Source of the DNA: an uncultured Bacteroidales bacterium
GTDB taxonomy: Bacteria; Bacteroidota; Bacteroidia; Bacteroidales; Muribaculaceae
Length of the DNA: 5,647 nucleotides
NCBI GenBank assembly: GCA_900554715.1
Contig: USIN01000129.1
Location: 1-5,647 of the forward strand
Reading direction: 5' to 3'
The first letter of the stretch is position 1. Each line of letters opens with the position of its first letter. The notes beneath the pieces were generated by a model that did no database searches, was not told the DNA's origin, and worked only from the letters and a program-made list of their open reading frames with translations. The translations under genes and the position numbers were made by a program. Positions 1 to 5,647 of this stretch are shown in pieces.

Positions 1-34
1 AAAAGCCTCCACGCTATCGATTAGTGGAGGCTTT
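1..34 (-). terminator. Rho-independent terminator at the end of the kinase/BACON operon
   Basis: The bases at 2-12 (AAAGCCTCCAC) are perfectly complementary to those at 24-34 (GTGGAGGCTTT), which gives an 11-bp stem with an 11-nt loop at 13-23. Read on the minus strand, the hairpin lies about 40 nt after the TAA stop of the second kinase. It ends in a run of four T at the window edge, and the run may continue outside. This is the classic layout of an intrinsic terminator and marks the 3' end of the operon. On the plus strand only three T follow the stem before GAAG, so any activity in the other direction would be weak. A gene converging from the left could share it, but that flank is not visible. 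Confidence 0.85.
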
Positions 35-76
35 GAAGAATATTGTCGACTATTAGACTATAGCCCGATTGAATTT

Positions 77-1555
77 TTATGACCTTACTCTGAATGTATT
101 GCTGCCGATGCGTTTGCCGTCATACCATATTTCGATGCGGTAGTCGCCGGGGCCCCAGTGACCCGGAGTCTCGCCGCCCCAGCCGATAAACTGCAGGGTA
201 GTCGGTTTGTTGGCTTCGACGCTGAAGTTGTCGCTGTAGCTGTAGCCGTTTTTCGATTCACTGCCGGTAGATAGTCCCGATGGAGTATAGAATTTTACGT
301 AAAACTTGCCGTTGTCGATTTTTTGCTTCGAGAAAACAGTCACCCAGGGGATAAGGTAGGTCGTCTTACCGCTGACAATAGGTGTGCCCACAGGGTCGCC
401 TGTGTTCGTCAGGTCATTGACAAAGGCCTTGATACTCTGATTGCCCAGTATGGCGTTGAAAGTCTGTTCTGATGCCTCGACAGATGCTCTGAGGTTGATA
501 TTCTTGTTCGTTAGTTCTGCGACAGTTTTATTTAAACGATTGATATCGTCTGATTGTTGGTTGTTGGCTGAATTGAGGTTGATGAGCGCGATTATAAGCG
601 CGACGATGATGACGCCCGCAATTATGAGCAAAACTTTTGAACTCTTCTTTGCCGTGCCGTCCTCCTTGACGATGACGACATTGTTGCCATTGCCTTCGGC
701 TACCGTTTGGTTGCCGCCGTTGCCGTTGTCGTCAGAGCCTCCGTTGCCCGAAGCAGCGTCGATTTTGTGCTGAGCGATTTCGTGAACCTGTGCGGCCATC
801 GGACGGTCCCATGTCTCTTTCGCGAGGCATTTGTGCATCAGCCCGGTCAGTTCTGGGCTGAACGGAGCCGGTAATACCGGCAGCTCGGCGCCGTGGAGTT
901 CCATTACGCCACCCTGTCCGCAGAACGGCATTTCGCCTGTAGCCAGTTCGTAAATCGACGCGCCGAGAGCCCAGATGTCTGTTGCCTTGACCGGGGTAGG
1001 GTTGGCCGTAAACATCTCAGGCGCCATATAGCCAATCGTGCCTGACGAGTTGTCGGCATTGCTGCGGGCAGAAGCCTTGCGCAGCGTCGACCGCATCTTC
1101 TTGCTCAGGCCGAAGTCTGAGATAAGATAGTTGCCGGCTGTGTCCTGAAGTATATTGTCGGGCTTGATGTCGCGATGGACGACGTCGTGCTGGTGCAGGT
1201 AGGCCAGACCGGCGCTTACGTCGGCGATGAGCTGCCACAGCTCGGTCTCGCTCAGTTCGCCAGTCTTGTTGCCGAGTGTCACCGGACAGTAGGGCATCAC
1301 GAGAAACGGGTGGCTGCCATAGCTGTCGAAATAGTCGGGGCGCAGCAGATTGGTGTGGTTGAAACTGTAGACGTTCGTGAATTCGTTTTTGAATTCATCT
1401 ATGCCGCGGGTGTCGAGAGCGATATAGATTTTAATCGCAATCTGAATTCCTGTCTTGGTGTCCTCGGCGAGCCAAACCTCGCCGAAGCTGCCGCGACCGA
1501 GCCGTTCAATCAGCCGGTAGCGGTCATTGATAAGTGTATCGGGTGCTAATTCCAT
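77..1555 (-). CDS. Transmembrane Ser/Thr protein kinase with periplasmic coiled coil and beta-sandwich sensor-like domain (kinase 2)
   Basis: This 492-aa protein is an intact Hanks-type kinase, expected to transfer phosphate from ATP to Ser/Thr of unknown targets. The catalytic domain spans about residues 13-263: glycine loop GRGSFGEV at 20-27, ATP-binding Lys42 in IAIK, catalytic HRD at 127-129 followed by IKPDN, DFG at 147-149, and APE at 178-180. The activation loop carries KMRSTLRK and GTIGYMAPE, so Ser/Thr phosphoacceptors and the P+1 Thr are present. A Gly/Asn-rich linker (about 269-292) leads to a Lys-flanked membrane helix at 308-327, which puts the kinase in the cytoplasm and the tail in the periplasm. 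The tail has a heptad-like stretch (about 336-370) and a final beta-rich domain (about 373-492) ending in the pattern YRIEIWYDG...F.V, which resembles the middle domain of the upstream BACON protein. The ATG at 1555 overlaps the upstream TAA as TAATG, suggesting translational coupling. The ligand and substrates are unknown. Confidence 0.95.
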   Translation of the reverse strand: MELAPDTLINDRYRLIERLGRGSFGEVWLAEDTKTGIQIAIKIYIALDTRGIDEFKNEFTNVYSFNHTNLLRPDYFDSYGSHPFLVMPYCPVTLGNKTGELSETELWQLIADVSAGLAYLHQHDVVHRDIKPDNILQDTAGNYLISDFGLSKKMRSTLRKASARSNADNSSGTIGYMAPEMFTANPTPVKATDIWALGASIYELATGEMPFCGQGGVMELHGAELPVLPAPFSPELTGLMHKCLAKETWDRPMAAQVHEIAQHKIDAASGNGGSDDNGNGGNQTVAEGNGNNVVIVKEDGTAKKSSKVLLIIAGVIIVALIIALINLNSANNQQSDDINRLNKTVAELTNKNINLRASVEASEQTFNAILGNQSIKAFVNDLTNTGDPVGTPIVSGKTTYLIPWVTVFSKQKIDNGKFYVKFYTPSGLSTGSESKNGYSYSDNFSVEANKPTTLQFIGWGGETPGHWGPGDYRIEIWYDGKRIGSNTFRVRS

Positions 1556-1557
1556 TA
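1553..1557 (-). promoter_or_regulatory. TAATG stop/start overlap coupling the BACON gene to kinase 2
   Basis: The TAA stop of the BACON-protein gene (1557-1555) shares its last A with the ATG of kinase 2 (1555-1553). There is no clear Shine-Dalgarno sequence ahead of the ATG, only an A-rich stretch containing AAAGAA. Terminating ribosomes probably reinitiate directly, which would tie production of kinase 2 to that of the secreted protein. The overlap is seen in the sequence; the coupling is inferred. Confidence 0.75.
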
Positions 1558-3126
1558 ATTCTTTGTATATGTGATATATTGCCAGTCTGAATCTGTTAGT
1601 TGCTCACCTATTGTATTGTCGCGTATTGCAACGAAGAATTTTATGCTGTGTTTGCCGCTTGTCGTTATGTCAAACTGGTCGAGAGGCATAAAAAGTTTGA
1701 AGTCATTATATGTCGAATTGTCATAGCTCGGGGTGAATCCTTCGCCGACACAGACATTTCCACCGGTCGTGCAATATCTGTCGTCGCGGTCTTTGAGAGG
1801 ATTGCCGTTGCTGTCGTCCCAGTAGAAGTAGGCGATGACGCGGCCGGTGTGGCCCTTCATGTTCTTGTTGTCGAATTTGACGTGGATGCGCATGCCTTTT
1901 TCTCCGTTTTCCCAGACGTCATGCTCCATCCACACCTTTTCGATTTTAGCTGTGATATTCGAGCGGGCGCCCTCCTGTTTGATGTCGATGCGCACTTCGC
2001 GGTCGCCGGCTTTGATTTTCATATAGTCGCTGCGGCTGTCGCGCGATGTGTTGGCTTCACAGGTGAGAGTAAATGTTGTAGAGCCTTTGTTGACCGAGCA
2101 GAATGACGGTATGCCCCATGTCGACCAGTCGCTTCCGGCTCCGCTGACGCTGAGTGTGCGGGTGCCGCCGTTGGCGTCGAAGTTGAGTGTCAGCGAGCTT
2201 TGGCCGTCGACAAGCAGAGCGCCGGGCGAGCCGGGATTGATGGTGATGTATGACGTGCTGATACATTCGCCGTCTAACCAAAGCTCATATCTGACTGTGC
2301 CGACAGAGTAGGGCGACCTTGTGTCGTTGCCGTAAGCCGACAGGTAGGCATAGTTGCCTTTGCCGGGCTTGAAAGTAGTCTCTATTGACGTCGTGTAGCC
2401 AGCCGGGCTGCCGCTGTAGGTCATCAGAGAGCCGTCTGAGTTGAAAATCTTGGTGTAGACTGTCTTTGTGACCTCCGATGACGGACCGTCGTAGGTCATG
2501 CGGGTTGCCAGACGGCGTGTCTCGTCGAAATAGAACGGGTCGCCGTAGCTGTTGAGCACCTTGCCGTTGGCCTGATTTGCAAAATCGACACGAACGACTT
2601 TTATCTTGCTGTTGTTGACTGCCTGTTGCTTGCCACGCTGGCTGACGCTCACGCTGCGGCTGAGACCTCCGGCGCTTATGGTGAACGAATACGAGCGGCT
2701 CGATGTCGATGGGTTGGCCGAACAGTAGAGACTGACGCTCGACGCTCCTTTTGAGTTGACGCTCATCCACGACGGCAGGCCGTTGACGCTGAACGAACCC
2801 TGATTTGTCGTGACCGAAATCGTGTAGTTGCCGCCGTCGGCCGAGAACGAGATTGAACTCGTGCTCAGGCTGAGATTGGGCGACAGTTCGGCGATCTTGC
2901 GGTCGCATTTTCTGATGCCTTCGTTGATGGCAGCGTCGTGTTCGGCGGCGACATAACCGACGTCGGTCTTGGCGGCAAGAAATCTTTTCTTGACGTTCTG
3001 GAACTGCTCGATTGTCGTGGCCTGATTGAACAGGCGCTGAGCCTCGTTGAGTTTTTTATTGACGCCTGCAAAAGCCGTGGTGGCGATAATAAACAGACTT
3101 AGTAACAGAAGGATTGATCGTCGCAT
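1555..3126 (-). CDS. Sec-exported multidomain protein with two BACON domains
   Basis: This 523-aa protein starts with a clear Sec signal peptide: Arg2-Arg3, a hydrophobic core of about residues 4-17, and a likely cut after AFA at residue 20. No lipobox cysteine follows, so it is probably soluble periplasmic or secreted. Next come a helical segment (about 21-82), BACON 1 (about 84-166, with LSLS...FSADGG, PSWMSVN and a closing VSVSQRG), a beta-rich middle domain (about 172-298) resembling the tail of kinase 2, BACON 2 (about 303-387, with FDANGG, PSFCSVN and IDIKQEG), and a C-terminal domain (388-523) with the signature GMRIHVKF...AYFY...PLKD...DFKLFMP. I recall the last module as recurrent in Bacteroidales proteins but cannot name a family. 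BACON domains are Bacteroidota immunoglobulin-like modules, often found beside carbohydrate-active domains; no catalytic enzyme domain is visible here. Position between two kinases suggests a signalling partner or ligand binder. The ATG at 3126 fits the signal peptide and a 14-nt gap. Confidence 0.9.
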   Translation of the reverse strand: MRRSILLLLSLFIIATTAFAGVNKKLNEAQRLFNQATTIEQFQNVKKRFLAAKTDVGYVAAEHDAAINEGIRKCDRKIAELSPNLSLSTSSISFSADGGNYTISVTTNQGSFSVNGLPSWMSVNSKGASSVSLYCSANPSTSSRSYSFTISAGGLSRSVSVSQRGKQQAVNNSKIKVVRVDFANQANGKVLNSYGDPFYFDETRRLATRMTYDGPSSEVTKTVYTKIFNSDGSLMTYSGSPAGYTTSIETTFKPGKGNYAYLSAYGNDTRSPYSVGTVRYELWLDGECISTSYITINPGSPGALLVDGQSSLTLNFDANGGTRTLSVSGAGSDWSTWGIPSFCSVNKGSTTFTLTCEANTSRDSRSDYMKIKAGDREVRIDIKQEGARSNITAKIEKVWMEHDVWENGEKGMRIHVKFDNKNMKGHTGRVIAYFYWDDSNGNPLKDRDDRYCTTGGNVCVGEGFTPSYDNSTYNDFKLFMPLDQFDITTSGKHSIKFFVAIRDNTIGEQLTDSDWQYITYTKN

Positions 3127-3140
3127 CGCTTGATGACGGT
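3127..3140 (-). promoter_or_regulatory. 14-nt gap between kinase 1 and the BACON gene, no promoter or Shine-Dalgarno seen
   Basis: Read on the minus strand the gap is ACCGTCATCAAGCG directly before the ATG. It is too short for a promoter and has no GGAGG-like site. Weak Shine-Dalgarno signals are usual in Bacteroidota. The gap supports co-transcription of the two genes. Confidence 0.6.
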
Positions 3141-4868
3141 TTATTGCAGTGTATCAAAAAGTGTTATATCGTTTTGGCTGAGTCTGACGCCGGTAGCCTG
3201 TCGGCCTGCATTATTGAGAGTGACGGCGACGCTGTGGCCGTTACCGCTCTCAAGAGTGAAGGTTGTCAGACCGGTCTCCCATATCTCGTTGCCGTCAGAA
3301 AGCTCATACTGAACTGTGACACCGGGAATGTCGTTGTCGGTGAGACCGTCATAGTCTATTACGAGCGTGCCGTTGTCGACGTATGCTCGCTGAGTAATCA
3401 TAGGTGCGGCACTGCAGTTGGCCGTGCGGCCTACGACATCGAGCGCGTTCTTGACGTTGTTGTCGGGTTTCAGCATGGCAGCAATATGGAATTCGGCGAT
3501 GGCGCCTGCCGGGTCTTCGACGATTGTCAGTGTACCGTTGGCCGATTCAAACCATTTTGTATAGGCTTCGTCTATTTTGCCGCTGAGGTCGCTGTTCATT
3601 CCGTCGAGGCTGAATTCGGGAATCTCGGCAAGGAAGGGATTGATGGCGGCGATGGCCGAGAGCGAGTCGAGTTGCTCGCGGGCGGTGATGAGTGCCATGT
3701 AGTTGACTGCATTGCCTACTTTGATATTTTTGGCTGCACGTGACATCATGGCGCCGTAGCGGGCCTTGACGGCGTCACGGTCGGCCGAATTGTTGCCGCC
3801 GATCATGATTGCGGCGACGATGGCGCCGGCGAGTACAATGCCGCCGATAATGCCGATGATGAGGCTCTTGTGCGATTTCTTGTCACCCGAAGATTTGCCG
3901 CTTTCGCCCTTGACCCATTTGTTCCAGTCGGGAGCATTGCCGTCAAGCACGAGTTTTGAGTAGTCTTCGAGCTTTTCGGCTGTAGGGCGGTCCCAGGTGT
4001 CTTTGGCGAGACATGCGCGCATGACTTCGTTGAGATTTTTCGACCATTTGCTTGTGTCGAGGTCGGGAATCTCGGCGCCGGCGTTGAGCATGCCGCCGCC
4101 CTGGCCGCAGAAAGGCAGTTCGCCCGTCGCCATCTCGTAGATTGAGACGCCGAGCGACCATATATCACTGGCTTTGACAGCGATGGGGTCTTTGAGAAAA
4201 CGTTCGGGACCCATATAGGCGATGGCGCCCGACTCGGCTGCGCGTTTCGACTGTTTGCGCAGGGTCGAACGCATCTTGCGGCTGATGCCGAAGTCGGTAA
4301 TCAGATATGTGCCCTGGTCGTCGATAAGGATGTTCTCGGGCTTGATGTCCTGATGAACGATAGGCGTCTCGAGTCCGTGGAGAAATTTCAGACCGGCGGC
4401 TACATCGTGGATGAAGCGCCAGATGTCTCTTTCGTTTGTGGTATTGCCTGTCAGGTCGTTGGCCGATCCGCGTGAGCAATATTTCATTATCAGGTAGGGA
4501 CGGTGATTCCAGACACTGTAGTGCTGTGCCGTCAGCAGGTTCTGATGATTGAGACCGAAAGCGACCTTGTATTCTGATTTGAATTCGTCCTGGCCCTTCT
4601 GGTCGAGTGAGATATAAAGCTTGATGGCGACATCGATTTCGAGTTCGTTGTCGTATGCGAGCCACACTTCGCCGAAGCTGCCCCGGCCCTTGTATTCCTT
4701 GAGTATATATCGGTCGTCGATGACAGTGCCGGCCGTCAGTTCGCCGTCGAGGGTGGTGAAGCCGAATCCGCTGGCGCCGCTGCGGTTGCCGTCGAATCCT
4801 ATGGTGCCGTTGCCGCTCTCGGGTCGGGCGTTGCGTTGTGTCTCTCTTGCAAAATCTTGTTTATCCAT
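3141..4868 (-). CDS. Transmembrane Ser/Thr protein kinase with HQD catalytic loop and large periplasmic domain (kinase 1)
   Basis: This 575-aa Hanks-type kinase has a Gly/Ser/Asn-rich N-terminal extension (1-52) and then a catalytic domain at about 54-305. The domain shows GRGSFGEV at 61-68, Lys83 in VAIK, the catalytic loop VHQDIKPEN with Asp174, DFG at 192-194, and GPE at 220-222. Three positions depart from the textbook pattern: the HRD Arg is Gln173, the P+1 Thr of the GT motif is Ala215, and APE is GPE. The essential Lys and both Asp are intact, so it is probably active as a non-RD kinase. KMRSTLRK and PFCGQGG are shared with kinase 2. Lysines precede one membrane helix (about 335-356), placing the remainder in the periplasm. 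That part has a helical region (about 364-480) and a beta-rich C-terminal domain (about 481-575), neither of which I recognise; there are no PASTA repeats. The ATG at 4868 follows the upstream stop by 32 nt. Substrates and signal are unknown. Confidence 0.95.
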   Translation of the reverse strand: MDKQDFARETQRNARPESGNGTIGFDGNRSGASGFGFTTLDGELTAGTVIDDRYILKEYKGRGSFGEVWLAYDNELEIDVAIKLYISLDQKGQDEFKSEYKVAFGLNHQNLLTAQHYSVWNHRPYLIMKYCSRGSANDLTGNTTNERDIWRFIHDVAAGLKFLHGLETPIVHQDIKPENILIDDQGTYLITDFGISRKMRSTLRKQSKRAAESGAIAYMGPERFLKDPIAVKASDIWSLGVSIYEMATGELPFCGQGGGMLNAGAEIPDLDTSKWSKNLNEVMRACLAKDTWDRPTAEKLEDYSKLVLDGNAPDWNKWVKGESGKSSGDKKSHKSLIIGIIGGIVLAGAIVAAIMIGGNNSADRDAVKARYGAMMSRAAKNIKVGNAVNYMALITAREQLDSLSAIAAINPFLAEIPEFSLDGMNSDLSGKIDEAYTKWFESANGTLTIVEDPAGAIAEFHIAAMLKPDNNVKNALDVVGRTANCSAAPMITQRAYVDNGTLVIDYDGLTDNDIPGVTVQYELSDGNEIWETGLTTFTLESGNGHSVAVTLNNAGRQATGVRLSQNDITLFDTLQ

Positions 4869-4900
4869 TGTTGTTGTGTGTGATTGTCAGACGTGGTTTG
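4869..4900 (-). promoter_or_regulatory. 32-nt A/C-rich leader of kinase 1, no promoter seen
   Basis: Read on the minus strand, the gap ends in CACACAACAACA directly before the ATG. This is an unstructured A/C-rich leader without a Shine-Dalgarno site, a style common in Bacteroidota. I see no Bacteroidetes-type promoter with TAnnTTTG at -7 and TTTG at -33, and no terminator for the upstream gene. Kinase 1 is therefore probably read from the same transcript as the gene before it. Confidence 0.55.
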
Positions 4901-5647
4901 TCAGATTGGTTCTCCTTCCTTGATGACTTCTTCATCAATAGCTTTAAGCATATTTTGCCAGCGAGTCGGATTATAATTTCCTTCGAGGATTTCACTGTAA
5001 AGCTGGTTGGCTATAGCGGCTCCTCGCTGGCTTATTTTGGCGTTTCTGTATTTATTGAGGTCGTTGAGATATTTCTCGCGTTCGACTATCTGTTTGGCTA
5101 TAGCGGTACATTGCTGTTCGTCGTCCGAGCGGCTGATATAGTTGAGCGCCTGTCTTTTTATGGGAGCGAGTTCGCGAGCCTTGACGCTTTCGATGACCCG
5201 GGTAAGCTCTTCGCGCCAGCCGGCGGGAGTGAGTTCCTGCGATTCCTGACCACCGGCCTGAGATGGAGTGGCTACGTCAGGACTGCCTTCTTTGGCAGCC
5301 TGTTTGACAGATTCGTCAGTGACTTTGTCTTTCTTCTTGTCGTCTTTGCTGTCTTTATGGGCTTCTTTCTTGTTTGCCTCTTTCGGAGCTTTCACTTCAT
5401 CGGCTTTATCGTCGACGGGCTGACCTACGACCTGCTGCGACTTAATCGTGTCGCTGAGGGCAGTAATGCTGTCTGTCTTCAGTTCGTCGGGGGCAGCGCC
5501 CGATTTCTTGCCGAGCGCAAAGAAGATATAGCAGAGTATGGCTATCAGCACTGCAACGACGGCAGCGCCGATATAAATCATTTTTTTCTGTTTTGATGCC
5601 TGACTGTCGGCCGATTTTTTCTCGGCAGGCTCGCCGGGATTCACGCA
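4901..5647 (-). CDS. Single-pass membrane protein with Lys/Asp-rich linker and helical C-terminal domain, 5' end cut by the window
   Basis: The reading frame is open to the window edge (248 codons plus TGA). A GTG at 5644 could be a start, but the frame continues upstream through a Cys codon and GTG starts are uncommon, so I treat the gene as partial. Residue numbers here count from that GTG. A short Lys-rich stretch precedes one membrane helix (about 22-44). A low-complexity Lys/Asp/Glu linker follows (about 75-120), then a helical domain (about 138-245) starting near LTPAGWREEL. By charge, the N terminus is in the cytoplasm and the C-terminal domain in the periplasm, the same plan as the two kinases downstream. 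The missing part could be a kinase domain or a zinc ribbon: the first visible residues, CVNPGEP, faintly resemble the end of a CxNCGEP zinc ribbon with the second Cys replaced by Pro. I do not recognise the family. It is probably the upstream operon partner of kinase 1. Confidence 0.75.
   Translation of the reverse strand, partial: CVNPGEPAEKKSADSQASKQKKMIYIGAAVVAVLIAILCYIFFALGKKSGAAPDELKTDSITALSDTIKSQQVVGQPVDDKADEVKAPKEANKKEAHKDSKDDKKKDKVTDESVKQAAKEGSPDVATPSQAGGQESQELTPAGWREELTRVIESVKARELAPIKRQALNYISRSDDEQQCTAIAKQIVEREKYLNDLNKYRNAKISQRGAAIANQLYSEILEGNYNPTRWQNMLKAIDEEVIKEGEPI
5007..5106 (-). repeat. In-frame 13-bp direct repeat inside the helical domain of the partial membrane protein
   Basis: TTGGCTATAGCGG occurs at 5007-5019 and again at 5094-5106, 87 nt (29 codons) apart and in the same frame. 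It encodes AIAK in one copy and AIAN in the other, within TAIAKQIVE and AAIANQLYS. It may be the trace of a duplicated helical hairpin, or chance reuse of codons in two similar helices. Confidence 0.35.

Noticed and set aside
35..76. ATAGTC repeated twice in the trailer between the kinase 2 stop and the terminator
   Set aside because: Two copies of a six-base word in AT-rich sequence are likely by chance, and no further structure is seen.
1600..2106. Plus-strand open frame of 168 codons opposite the BACON gene
   Set aside because: Antisense shadow over a conserved-looking domain of the exported protein, with no motif and no leader of its own.
2285..2908. Second minus-strand frame of 207 codons inside the BACON gene
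   Set aside because: It is Arg/Gln-rich and low in hydrophobic residues, typical of an out-of-frame reading, whereas the main frame gives clear BACON domains.
3114..3743. Plus-strand open frame of 209 codons opposite kinase 1
   Set aside because: No recognisable motif; it lies wholly over the well-supported kinase 1 coding sequence and the gap before the BACON gene, with a composition expected from an antisense shadow.
4165..4665. Second minus-strand frame of 166 codons inside kinase 1
   Set aside because: Out-of-frame reading rich in Arg, overlapping the essential kinase motifs in the true frame.
3141..4868. Kinase 1 as a pseudokinase because of HQD and the missing P+1 Thr
   Set aside because: The ATP-binding Lys83, catalytic Asp174, Asn179 and DFG Asp192 are all present, so loss of catalysis is not supported; altered regulation is the better reading.
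4838..5596. Long plus-strand open frame of 252 codons with many Phe, Leu and Val
   Set aside because: It is antisense to the partial membrane-protein gene. Its hydrophobic runs are the complement of Lys/Glu/Asp codons, and the minus-strand frame has a sensible domain plan and operon context.
1..5647. Mobile element, CRISPR array, tRNA or defence cassette
   Set aside because: No transposase, recombinase, nuclease, spaced repeats, tRNA-like folds or terminal inverted repeats were found; the strand is almost fully occupied by four coding sequences.

Overview
The window looks like a piece of a Bacteroidota chromosome, most likely order Bacteroidales. The evidence is two BACON-type beta-sandwich domains in one secreted protein, Ser/Thr kinases of a Bacteroidetes-like type, A-rich or pyrimidine-rich leaders without clear Shine-Dalgarno sites, and a moderate GC content of roughly one half. 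A gut Muribaculaceae-like lineage would fit, but that is a guess from protein style and base composition. No RNA gene, mobile element, CRISPR array or origin is visible.

All genes lie on the minus strand and read from right to left. At the right edge is the 3' part of a gene for a single-pass membrane protein with a Lys/Asp-rich linker and a helical C-terminal domain (4901-5647, cut by the window). After a 32-nt gap comes a 575-aa transmembrane Ser/Thr protein kinase (3141-4868). After a 14-nt gap comes a 523-aa Sec-exported protein with two BACON domains (1555-3126). A second transmembrane kinase of 492 aa follows (77-1555), starting on the last base of the preceding stop codon (TAATG). An intrinsic terminator hairpin at 1-34 closes the cluster. 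The spacing, shared strand, terminal hairpin and absence of an internal promoter point to one operon whose promoter is upstream, outside the window.

The two kinases are about half identical by eye in their catalytic domains, and both have one membrane segment. Their C-terminal parts, predicted to be periplasmic, are unrelated to each other, and neither has PASTA repeats. The periplasmic tail of the second kinase appears homologous to the central domain of the secreted BACON protein. A reasonable inference is an envelope-sensing or envelope-remodelling phosphorylation system: two kinases report on different periplasmic inputs, with the exported multi-domain protein and the first membrane protein acting as partners or ligand-binding components. 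The ligand, the substrates and any partner phosphatase cannot be read from this window.
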